Shown here piece by piece: positions 44,401-51,528 of a stretch of DNA of 55,862 nt (position 1 is its first letter; each line of letters opens with the position of its first letter). Both the position numbers and the translations under genes were made by a program. Origin of the DNA: an uncultured Thermoleophilia bacterium (lineage in GTDB: Bacteria > Actinomycetota > Thermoleophilia > UBA2241); assembly GCA_903927755.1 (NCBI GenBank), contig CAIYOD010000076.1:1-55862 (forward strand), given 5' to 3'. A model generated the notes under the pieces. The model saw nothing but the letters and a program-made list of their open reading frames with translations. It did no database searches and was not told the origin of the DNA.

Positions 44401-44787
44401 TACCACGTCGGCCTCCTCCGCGGAGACCGCCGTGAGCAGGCGCTGCATGGTGTCGAGGGCGCGCTGGGCGTCGTTAGTAGAGATGGTCTCTTGATGCGCC
44501 CACTGGTTGCGCACGTCAATCAGCTCGCTGACGAAGGTGCGCTCGCTCTGGCCGAGCACCTTGCTGAACACCGGCTGCCAAAGCCTCCACATGACCTTGA
44601 GCAGGAACTGGGAGTCGTCGAGCGAGACTTTCTTGACCTGAGGCCCCTCCATACCAAGCAGCCCCACAATCGTCGCCGGCCATTCGTCGCCGTAGGCCGC
44701 TTTGAGCTCGCGCTCCACAAATGGCGCCAAGCCCTTGCGGAGCAGCTCGAGGGCATCACCGACGCGCTGGTTGTTGCTCATCCTCAT
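41425..44787 (-). CDS. Swt1-type HEPN plus DUF499 ATPase
   Basis: The 1120-residue protein from ATG 44787 (GGGGGG upstream; a second ATG is at 44781) starts with a Swt1-family HEPN domain: 'VLGQSERTFVSELIDVRNQWAHQE' has RNQWAH (R-x4-H). The DUF499 ATPase part follows, with 'WREVVHPHADVAGGRYIQAEFAADL', Walker A 'NFGGGKTHSLLALY' and Walker B 'CLVLIDEWVAYARQLYG'. Large DUF499 proteins are linked with DUF1156 methylases and helicases in defence islands. The C-terminal 150 residues contain many beta strands. It is the likely motor or sensor of the operon. It starts 11 bases after the methylase stop. Confidence 0.9.
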   Translation of the reverse strand: MRMSNNQRVGDALELLRKGLAPFVERELKAAYGDEWPATIVGLLGMEGPQVKKVSLDDSQFLLKVMWRLWQPVFSKVLGQSERTFVSELIDVRNQWAHQETISTNDAQRALDTMQRLLTAVSAEEADVVDAQRQELLRLSYEDQSRKKSKEVTATLFESQTPVGLKPWREVVHPHADVAGGRYIQAEFAADLHQVYQGSGVDEYRDPAEFFRRTYLTDGLTQLLTQAIERMTGAGGVPVVDLQTNFGGGKTHSLLALYHLFSGTPATELPGVGPLMKNAGASSLPEAHRAVLVGTKIAPGQVHEKDDGTRVGTLWGELAWQLDGAEAYKLVADADRTATNPGTALEELFRRYSPCLVLIDEWVAYARQLYGVDGLPAGSFDTHFTFAQTLTEAARAVPGTLVVISIPASEAARAGKSAGESALGDVEVGGEGGRAALERLRNVIGRMESPWRPASADESFEIVRRRLFEPLEGDEAYKARDAVAKVFSEFYRTHKHDFPADCAEAAYTKRIISAFPIHPELFDRLYNDWSTLPRFQRTRGVLRLMANVIHELWEAGDQAPLIMPASVPLNASTVSFELCRYLEEAWKPVIDTDVDGPTSLPLRLDQGNPNFGKLAACRRAARTVFLGSAATLKLPNKGIDDRYIKLGCVLPGESAAVFGDALRRLSDHSSHLYLETGRYWFDTQPSMLQLARDRAAQVTDDEWQMELLRRLREEKSRGEFAALQVAPATSAEVPDEDSVRLVILGPQYHHSSKTESSPAHAAVADILERRGTSPRRNRNMLLFLAPDRTRLAELEAAIRQYLAWSSIEAEAETLNLSAYFLKQAQQKRTQAADAVTQRIPETYSWLLVPAQPEPSKTLVWEETRVTGQDALAVRASRKMLSDESLITRYGSTLLRRELDRIPLWRGDHVGLRQLWEDFAQYLYLPRLRDSAVLCEAVQEGVGSMAWATETFAYAQGVDEEGRYRGLVHGQAGVGISLSTESLVVKSQAATRQLEQARVTEQEMEDRGGLFTPPGEQPPLGGDGIGEPETGVTPKGDTVPAKGNRRFHGVKSLDPGRLNRDVAEISENIVQHLTRLPGASVEVVVEIHAQLPDGFDDATVRTVGENSRTLKFDPSSGFEDD

Positions 44788-44798
44788 GCGATGCCCCC

Positions 44799-47561
44799 CT
44801 AGAGTTCCATGCTCGTCTGAGATCCCGCAGCCGGCGCCGGCTGAGACGCGGCACGCTGCATGACGTGCGGCCACGAAACGACCAAGCCGTTGTAGGCCTG
44901 ACCCTCCTGCGACCACTTCTTGCGCTCACAGACGAGATACAGACGGTAGGCGAGGTCGCGCGCGACCTCAGCGAAGGAGCCGAGCTGGCGCGCAAGGGCC
45001 GCGGCCGCGTCTTCGCTTTCGTCGACACGCCGGATGAGGTGCTGCGTCATCTCCCAGACAGTCAGGCGCTTGTCAGTTGCAGGATCCCAACCGTCGGCGA
45101 GTTCATCGCGGCGCAAGAGGCGCACCTTTCCGCCTTTGGCCTCCAGGATGCCAGCCTGCACCATGCCTTCGACAGACGTTCCCTTGGCCTTTGAGAGTGT
45201 TTCGGCATCGCCGAACTCGCCTGCGTTGATGCCGAACTGCTCGAACCAGGCAATGGCCCAACGCGTGTCAGCGTCGAACTCCCCCTCTTGCTCGGCCAGG
45301 ATCTCGTCTAGCGCTTGATTGATGAGTGCCAAGGCGGTTCTCACTGACATCTGGGAACCGTCAGCTTCGATGACTTTGGAGTAACGCGAGAAGGCGGCCA
45401 TGCCCGGCCCGATGGAGGCCTGCGCGAGGTCGACGGGCGCGATGTTGCCATGCTGCAACCTAACAAGAGCTTCAGGTAGCTCTGCGCGCAGCGTTGCGAT
45501 GTACTCTTTGCGCGTTGCTAGGGCCGCGTCAGCTGCACGAGGTCGGCAAACCAGCACAACTGAGGAGGCTAGGGCATTGCTATCCTGGCTGCGCGATCGA
45601 TTGGGGCGTTCGGTCCTCATCGGCCACGTGCCGGTGATCAGGAACCCTGCCTCGAGCAGCGCCGAAAGCATGGTCTCCCAGCCGGAGGATGCCCATCCCC
45701 CAGGAGCGTCGGTGGCTGACCCGGACTCGGTCTGCTTGAAAGCGTAGTAGACCGTCAATGGGACCTCTCTGCTCTGCACGTCGTGAAGTGCTCGGAACGT
45801 GCGGAGCAGCGAAGTCTCGAAGAAGGTCTTGGCCTCTTGTCGATTCCCCCCGTGCCGCCCTGGCTCCGCGATGATTTCCTGTTCCTTTGGAGTTAGGACC
45901 GTCGACATGAGGTCTGGGTGGACTTGCCCGAGCGCCGCTCTAAGCCAGACATAACTGAGGTCAGAAAGATTGGCGTAGCCAATGTTGTCGTAGTACGGAG
46001 GATCTGTGCTGACGCAGGCGGACCCCGGTGGATAGGACACTTGCGCTGCGTCCAGCTGGCGCACACTCGCTTCGCCGACAGCTGGAAGGTCCCGCAGCGC
46101 CTTGACGACCGATCCTACCGAGACATCCAAATCTCCGGCTCCGCCGGAAAACGGATTGACCTCTGGGAAATCCCATACGTAGGAGACGGTCTGCATGGAT
46201 GCACCGAGCACTTGCGCGCGTACGGGCGTCCATCTGGACAAGGTGGTCAAGACAGTTGAGAGCCGACTAACTGCTAGGCCAAGGTAGGTGGACACCGCAT
46301 CGGCGTACATGTCCGGCTCAGTCGACCGCGTCCCACCCTCCACTGAAGTATCTTGGCGCACCCTGTCTCGAGCCTCTGTGACCAATCGGGCCATGGTCGA
46401 CAGAGTTGCGGCGCTACGCTCCGTGTACAGATCGGCGTGTGTGGTGGCGCCGTAGTTCTGTACGCTGAAGCCCAGTGCACGCGCAGGGAGCGGTAGGTCA
46501 AGCGCTCCAACGCTCTCAATGTTGGTCCCGCCTCCATCATCCGACGTAGCTGCCACGAAGCCCCGCTTGCTCCGCAGCTGGACGACACGGGCGAGCTGAC
46601 GTTTGCCGATTCTTCCCGCTTGGCCTTCGGCGCGAATGTGGGCAAGGGGAACGTGCGTTCCACATACGAGACAGGTGGCGCCTTTGTCGTTCACCGTGCC
46701 TGCAGGCGCCAGCCCGAACCCGGTTCTGATCTCGAAACGCACCGACCTTGACTCAGCGTCAGCAATCGGCTGAACCCAGACTTGCTGACCCTTCTTCGTC
46801 GACAGCGACCATTTGCTGGTCAGGGGCATTTCCGCACCGCAGGCGGGGTTGGGGCACGTCAACGTGCGCAGCCATAGCCAGGCAATGACGGTTGCTTCAC
46901 CGCCGCCTTGCTCCTTCGAGAGTGCGGCCTTCGGGTAGAGGTGGCCAACGCGCTGCATAGCTTGCTCGCGCATCCAGTGTCCGTAGTAGCGCACATCGTC
47001 CGCGAGGCCCTGGGCGCCATGCCAGCCGGTGTTGTCGAGTTTGCCTCGAGCCTCGGGGTTGACCGGCGGCATGTTGGCGAACTGGGGAGGAATCTCTATG
47101 AGCGCCTTGGTGATGAGGACGGCGACCGGGTTCAGATCGTTGGCAAGCGCTTCGAGGCCTAGGCGCTGCGCTTCGAGTGGGATCGAGCCGCCCCCGCAGA
47201 AGGGGTCGAGAACCGGCGGTGGGTTGCCATCGGTGGAGCGCATGATTTCGGCGTGAGCGGAGGCCAGCACCTTCTCCTCATTGGAGTTCTCCCACTTGAC
47301 GAGCTGCTCGATTATGTCGAAGAGACGGCGGCGTTCGGCATCCTGGGCCTCTTGGGTCGGGAACTCGTCGGCCCTAGCTGAGGGGTCGTCGACAAGAGAG
47401 GCAAACAAGACCGCTCGACACGTGGACAGCGGCTTGCGCGACCACCAGAGATGCAGCGATGACGGGTGCCCGTGACGGATGGACTTCTCGCGCGACGACT
47501 CGCGGTTGATTGCATCGAGTGGGAGGGCGACTTCGATGAGCTTCTTCTTGTAGGCGGTCAT
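44799..47561 (-). CDS. DUF1156 adenine-specific DNA methylase with Zn ribbon
   Basis: The 920-residue protein begins 'KKLIEVALPLDAINRESSREKSIRHGHPSSLHLWWSRKPL' in the DUF1156 style. 'PVLDPFCGGGSIPLEA' is the SAM-binding motif I and 'STDPPYYDNIGYANLSDLSYVW' is the catalytic DPPY motif. Cysteine pairs 'CPNPACG' and 'CLVCG' make a zinc ribbon. These are N6-adenine methylases of the COG1743 type. In the operon it would mark host DNA as self. Its ATG overlaps the helicase stop by four bases (ATGA), so the two proteins are made together. Confidence 0.93.
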   Translation of the reverse strand: MTAYKKKLIEVALPLDAINRESSREKSIRHGHPSSLHLWWSRKPLSTCRAVLFASLVDDPSARADEFPTQEAQDAERRRLFDIIEQLVKWENSNEEKVLASAHAEIMRSTDGNPPPVLDPFCGGGSIPLEAQRLGLEALANDLNPVAVLITKALIEIPPQFANMPPVNPEARGKLDNTGWHGAQGLADDVRYYGHWMREQAMQRVGHLYPKAALSKEQGGGEATVIAWLWLRTLTCPNPACGAEMPLTSKWSLSTKKGQQVWVQPIADAESRSVRFEIRTGFGLAPAGTVNDKGATCLVCGTHVPLAHIRAEGQAGRIGKRQLARVVQLRSKRGFVAATSDDGGGTNIESVGALDLPLPARALGFSVQNYGATTHADLYTERSAATLSTMARLVTEARDRVRQDTSVEGGTRSTEPDMYADAVSTYLGLAVSRLSTVLTTLSRWTPVRAQVLGASMQTVSYVWDFPEVNPFSGGAGDLDVSVGSVVKALRDLPAVGEASVRQLDAAQVSYPPGSACVSTDPPYYDNIGYANLSDLSYVWLRAALGQVHPDLMSTVLTPKEQEIIAEPGRHGGNRQEAKTFFETSLLRTFRALHDVQSREVPLTVYYAFKQTESGSATDAPGGWASSGWETMLSALLEAGFLITGTWPMRTERPNRSRSQDSNALASSVVLVCRPRAADAALATRKEYIATLRAELPEALVRLQHGNIAPVDLAQASIGPGMAAFSRYSKVIEADGSQMSVRTALALINQALDEILAEQEGEFDADTRWAIAWFEQFGINAGEFGDAETLSKAKGTSVEGMVQAGILEAKGGKVRLLRRDELADGWDPATDKRLTVWEMTQHLIRRVDESEDAAAALARQLGSFAEVARDLAYRLYLVCERKKWSQEGQAYNGLVVSWPHVMQRAASQPAPAAGSQTSMEL

Positions 47562-50500
47562 GCGGGGACCCCTCCCAGTGCCTCGAGGGACTTGAGGCTG
47601 TAGTTGATGCTCGTGACGGCGAAATCCGGTTCGTTGCTGAACGGGCGACGTACGTAGGTTAGGCGGCCAGACTCGCCATCGCGTACCTCGACGAGCGCCA
47701 GGATGAAGCGGTCGGGCTTGTTGAGCCCGTGCATGACTTCGTTCCGGGTCACCGTCACTGTGGAAGCGTCGGCTACCCTGCCCTTGACTTCGATGAAGTA
47801 CATGTCGCCGGAGATGGGATCCTTGGACTGAACGTCGTAGCCCGGATTGAAATGGTCCATCTCAGTAGGCATGCGCCCGAGATCGCGCTCCGCGGCCATC
47901 ACTGCATCGACAGCGATACGCTCGGTGACAGACGTGTCCACCGAGGTCTGGCCGGAGGGCGGCTCCCGGCCCTCGAGCCCGGCGAGACATCCTGCGGGAA
48001 TGACAAGCGCACCCCCCACGACCACGGGCGGAAGAGGCGCGAGTTGGCGCTCCTGTTCCAGCTCGATGAGCCGACGGTCGAGTCGCCCTTGCAGATCGTC
48101 TGCCCGCTGGCGCGCCTTGCCCGAGTTCATGCGGGGCTGCTTGCCAGCCAGTTCCTGTTCTTTGAGTTGGTTCGCGCGCATGTCCCAGTAGTTGATTTCA
48201 AGGCTAAGGCGGTCCTTGACGGCCGCCTCCGTGCGATCGACTCGCGCCACGGTGCGCCGGCGCACCTCCTCAAGGTGCTCGGGCACAGCCTCGGAGATGG
48301 CATAGTCGAGGCCGCGCTGCTCGAGGCCATTCTGCAGCCAGTCCTGGGCTAGGACGGGGTCAATGGCAACGAGCTCCTCCTCGCTGGCCGGCCGATAGTC
48401 GAGGTAGGGCGCGTACCCCGCGCGACAAGTCTTGCCTTCGCGGCCGGCCTCGACGAACTCGAACCGCTTGGAGACCACGCGGCGTTGCCCGTCCTTCACA
48501 ATGCGTCCATCCTGGATCGCGTGCTCCACGTATATCAGCGTTCGTGGCTCGGTGCTCTCGTCAGCATCGGCGATGAGTACCGCACCGTGACGGAGCAGCA
48601 CCCCGTACCGTTCGAGCACAAGGTCGATGGTGGCGTCGAGCAGAGGGTGACCAGGGCTGATGAGCTCCGCCGTCGGCTTTCCGGGTAGGGCCATGGAGTC
48701 GCGGTCGAACGTGACGCGGTCGTAGCGTTTGAGCACTGGCGCCCCCCGCCCCACTAGGCGGTCGCGAGAACGGATCTCGGCGGGGACGTGCGTGACCTCG
48801 TAGCGTCCTGCCTCGCGCTTGCTCAGGCGCCCGCCGAGATGCGCGAAGGCCTCCTCAAAGAACGAGCGCACGTAGTGCGGCTGAAGCCGACGCGCCTCGG
48901 CCTTCTCCATCTCGTCGCGGATGGCCTCGACGCGTACCGAGCCCATGACGTCGCTGGCCAGGGCGCGCTCGGCGAGCAGGCCCTCAAGCCGGCTGCCTAC
49001 GGCCTTGTCGACCTGCAGGCTGAGCTGAGCCCGCACCTCGGGCTTGTCACCGTAGCGAATCGCCTCTAGGAGCATGTCGCGCAGCGAGCGATCGCGGAAG
49101 ACTTCGCCGAGGACGTCGAAGACCTGGTCGCCGAGGGCATTGCGTTGTTCGGCTAGCTTCTCGAGGAGGCGACGGAAGACGGCGCCCTCCCGCGTCTCAT
49201 TGGCCACCAGGTTCCAAAGGTGGCAGACCTCTGTCTGGCCAATACGGTGGATGCGCCCGAAGCGCTGCTCGATGCGGTTGGGGTTCCAGGGCAGGTCGTA
49301 GTTGACCATGAGATGGGCGCGCTGCAGGTTGATGCCCTCCCCGGCGGCGTCGGTAGCGACGAGGATGAAGCAGTCCTTGTCCTGCGTGAAGAACTCCTGC
49401 TTCTTGCGACGCTCCTCTCGGCCGAGGCCACCGTGGATCTCCACCACCGCCTCCGCCCGACCAAGCAGAGCGCGGAGCTTGTCGACCAGGTAGTTGAGCG
49501 TGTCGCGGTGTTCCGTGAAGACGATGAGCTTGCGACGCGTCCCGCCCGCGTCGAACATCTCTTTGCGCTCCTGGAGCAGGCTCGATAGCTCCTCCCACTT
49601 GCGGTCGGTTCCTGACGCGCGCACGCGCGCGGCGAGTTCTTCAAGGCCCGTGAGCGTATGGATCTCGGCCTCGAGCTCGGCGATCGTCCGTGCCGCCGAG
49701 GCGAGGTCGACGACCTCCGCCTCAAGATCCTCAAGCTCGGCGTCAGGAAGGTCGTCAATGTCGTCGAGGTCGCCGAAGTCGATGTCGAGGCCGGCCGGGG
49801 CGACAAGCTCCTCGAGCGGGTTGAGCTCCGCGACCCGCTTTGTGAGGCGCTCCTCGACGACGCGCGCCTCAAGGCGCTTTCGGCGTCTCCGGAGGGACTG
49901 GTAGATGGCCTCGGGTGAGCTCGCCAAGCGACGTTGCAGGGTGGTGAGTGCGAAGCCGACCACATTGCGGCGGCGTGCGTCGCCGTCCTCGGCGTTGCGG
50001 TCGGCGCGATTCATCTCGTCGCGCACGTACTCGGTGACGCGTTCGTAGAGGCGGGCCTCGTCGTCGGAGAGGTCGTACTCGGCGGTGTAGGCGCGCCGCT
50101 CCGGGAACAAGGGGGTCCCGTCGAACTTGAGCAGCTTCTCCTTGACCAGGCGGCGCATCATGTCGGCCGTGTCGATGGTGTGCGCGCCATCGCGCAGCTT
50201 GCCCTCGTAGCGGTCGGCGTCGAGCAGGGCCATGAAGAGCTGGAAGTCCTCGTCCTTGCCACTATGCGGCGTCGCCGTCATGAGCAGGAAGTGACGGGCG
50301 ACCGAGCCCAGCACCTTGCCCAGCTTGTAGCGCTTGGTCTCCTTGACCTCGCGGCCGGTCAGGTGGGCTGCCATCTTGTGGGCCTCGTCTACAATCACGA
50401 GGTCCCAATCTGACTGGGCGAGGCGAGCCTGCACCTCCTCGTTGCGCGAGAGGTGGTCGAGCCGTGCGATCAGGAGGTCCTTCTCGAGGAAGGGGTTGCC

Positions 50501-51076
50501 ACTGCGCGAGGCCTCGAGCATGTCGCGCGTGAGGATGTCGAAGCCGAGCTGGAACTTCTGGTCGAGCTCGTCCTGCCACTGGTCGACGAGCATGCCCGGG
50601 CAGACAATGAGGCAGCGTTTCACGTCGCCGCGAATCATCAGCTCCTTGATGTAAAGCCCCGCCATGATGGTCTTGCCCGCCCCAGGGTCGTCGGCCAGGA
50701 GGAAGTGCAGCGGCTGGCGGGGCAGCATCTCCTCATAGACCGCGACGATCTGGTGCGGGAGGGGCAGTACGTTGGAGTTGGAGATCGCGATGTAGGGATC
50801 GAAGAGGTAGGCGAGCTGGATGCGTCGCGCCTCGCTAGCGAGGCGGAAGAGGTGGCCGTCGGCGTCGAAGCTCCAAGCGCGGCCAGCGGCCTCAACCTCG
50901 AGGCGGGGCTCGCTGTCCCGGTAGAGAAGTTCTTGTGCGACCGTTCCCGCGTCGTCGCGGTAGGTCAAGGTGAGTGCGGAGCTCGCGTGCCACTGGACTT
51001 GGACGACCGTGACAGAGCGGTCCGCAAGAACTCCGCGGACGCGCGCGCCTGGCGTCAGGTCCTCGAGGCGTGCCAT
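47558..51076 (-). CDS. SNF2-type helicase with C-terminal DUF3883-like domain, first gene of defence operon
   Basis: From ATG 51076 (GGGAG upstream) the 1172-residue protein has Walker A 'ADDPGAGKTIMAGLYIKEL', DEAH box 'VIVDEAHKMAAHLTG', motif III 'TATPHSG', and the second helicase half with 'ATDAAGEGINLQRAHLMVNYDLPWNPNRIEQRFGRIHRIGQ'. The last 120 residues have 'HFNPGYDVQSKDPISGDMYFIEVKGR', the DUF3883 pattern with D and E-x-K of the PD-(D/E)xK nuclease fold. Similar helicases (DISARM-type, COG0553) act in defence. The region between contains coiled coil. It lies first in the operon, 272 bases from selC. Confidence 0.92.
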   Translation of the reverse strand: MARLEDLTPGARVRGVLADRSVTVVQVQWHASSALTLTYRDDAGTVAQELLYRDSEPRLEVEAAGRAWSFDADGHLFRLASEARRIQLAYLFDPYIAISNSNVLPLPHQIVAVYEEMLPRQPLHFLLADDPGAGKTIMAGLYIKELMIRGDVKRCLIVCPGMLVDQWQDELDQKFQLGFDILTRDMLEASRSGNPFLEKDLLIARLDHLSRNEEVQARLAQSDWDLVIVDEAHKMAAHLTGREVKETKRYKLGKVLGSVARHFLLMTATPHSGKDEDFQLFMALLDADRYEGKLRDGAHTIDTADMMRRLVKEKLLKFDGTPLFPERRAYTAEYDLSDDEARLYERVTEYVRDEMNRADRNAEDGDARRRNVVGFALTTLQRRLASSPEAIYQSLRRRRKRLEARVVEERLTKRVAELNPLEELVAPAGLDIDFGDLDDIDDLPDAELEDLEAEVVDLASAARTIAELEAEIHTLTGLEELAARVRASGTDRKWEELSSLLQERKEMFDAGGTRRKLIVFTEHRDTLNYLVDKLRALLGRAEAVVEIHGGLGREERRKKQEFFTQDKDCFILVATDAAGEGINLQRAHLMVNYDLPWNPNRIEQRFGRIHRIGQTEVCHLWNLVANETREGAVFRRLLEKLAEQRNALGDQVFDVLGEVFRDRSLRDMLLEAIRYGDKPEVRAQLSLQVDKAVGSRLEGLLAERALASDVMGSVRVEAIRDEMEKAEARRLQPHYVRSFFEEAFAHLGGRLSKREAGRYEVTHVPAEIRSRDRLVGRGAPVLKRYDRVTFDRDSMALPGKPTAELISPGHPLLDATIDLVLERYGVLLRHGAVLIADADESTEPRTLIYVEHAIQDGRIVKDGQRRVVSKRFEFVEAGREGKTCRAGYAPYLDYRPASEEELVAIDPVLAQDWLQNGLEQRGLDYAISEAVPEHLEEVRRRTVARVDRTEAAVKDRLSLEINYWDMRANQLKEQELAGKQPRMNSGKARQRADDLQGRLDRRLIELEQERQLAPLPPVVVGGALVIPAGCLAGLEGREPPSGQTSVDTSVTERIAVDAVMAAERDLGRMPTEMDHFNPGYDVQSKDPISGDMYFIEVKGRVADASTVTVTRNEVMHGLNKPDRFILALVEVRDGESGRLTYVRRPFSNEPDFAVTSINYSLKSLEALGGVPA

Positions 51077-51107
51077 TGACTCCCATCGTCCACCGTGAAG
51101 CGCCAAA

Positions 51108-51126
51108 GTCGGCTGCCCCAGCCGAC
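51108..51126 (-). promoter_or_regulatory. Palindromic operator-like site and AT-rich -10 before the defence operon
   Basis: GTCGGCTG-CCC-CAGCCGAC is a perfect 8-base inverted repeat with a three-base centre. On the minus strand the AT-rich hexamer TTATAT (51133-51128) ends one base before it, so a transcript from this -10 would start near 51121, inside the palindrome. That is the usual position of a repressor site. No matching -35 is clear. It could also be a hairpin in the leader. Confidence 0.45.
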
Positions 51127-51244
51127 CATATAAGCCTAACACTCCCGCCCGACGGCACTCTCAATCCGAACGCGCAGCGGCCCGCTCAGCCATTCACGTT
51201 TCGAGGTTGAAGGCGGCGCCAGAAATGTGCCAGGTGAGAACGTT

Positions 51245-51262
51245 GGGCACCAAACGGGCACC
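51245..51262 (+). repeat. Paired GGGCACC motifs, possible recombinase arm sites (right)
   Basis: GGGCACC at 51245-51251 and 51256-51262 (11 bases apart) mirrors the pair at 27261-27277, about 100 bases inside the island end. Together they suggest binding sites for the recombinase that moved the island. Confidence 0.4.
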
Positions 51263-51348
51263 AAACCCGTCGTCTCCCACCCTGTAGCCGACCTCCCTCG
51301 GGCCAGTCAGATGAGCGTTCAAGGGACTAAAATCCCTGCAAAATGCAC

Positions 51349-51414
51349 TGGCGGAGCGACATGGGAGTCGAACCCACCCAGGACGAGATCATCGCCCCGC
51401 AGACGGTTTTGAAG
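51349..51414 (-). repeat. Attachment site copy within tRNA-Sec (right end of island)
   Basis: The 66 bases from the CCA end to the anticodon loop are identical to 27054-27119. The repeat boundary lies in the anticodon loop, a common crossover site for tyrosine recombinases that use tRNA genes. Confidence 0.95.
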
Positions 51415-51446
51415 ACCGCGGCAGTCACCGGACCACGAGCCGCTCC
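51349..51446 (-). tRNA. selC: Selenocysteine tRNA, tRNA-Sec(TCA)
   Basis: On the minus strand the 98-base gene folds as a long tRNA with an 8-bp acceptor stem (GGAGCGGC with GTCGCTCC, one G-T pair), discriminator G, encoded CCA, and a long variable arm. The anticodon loop reads CTTCAAA, giving anticodon TCA at 51412-51410. The 98-base length and 8-bp acceptor fit tRNA-Sec. It shows that the host uses selenocysteine at UGA. The gene is complete; the 3' part forms the island repeat. A small hairpin with AGGGA/TCCCT arms at 51322-51337 lies just downstream. Confidence 0.95.
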
Positions 51447-51528
51447 ACTGCGCATCTTGCCACGTCGGAGGAGCCGGGTCACCCGGCGACTGCAGGCCTG
51501 AACGGTTGTTGACGATACTTGAGAGGGA

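Larger units (their letters stand above)
27120..51348. mobile_element. Genomic island inserted in selC, carrying a six-gene defence-type operon
   Basis: The 24.2 kb between the two 66-base repeats contains genes of foreign character: an HNH protein, unknown small genes, two secreted repeat proteins, and a helicase-methylase-ATPase operon. The DNA appears less GC-rich by eye than the flanks, with weaker codon bias. I find no integrase, excisionase or transposase. In the first 323 bases (27120-27442), before the first gene, I see no gene: only the paired GGGCACC motifs at 27261-27277 and a 13-base inverted repeat at 27320-27411. Confidence 0.9.
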
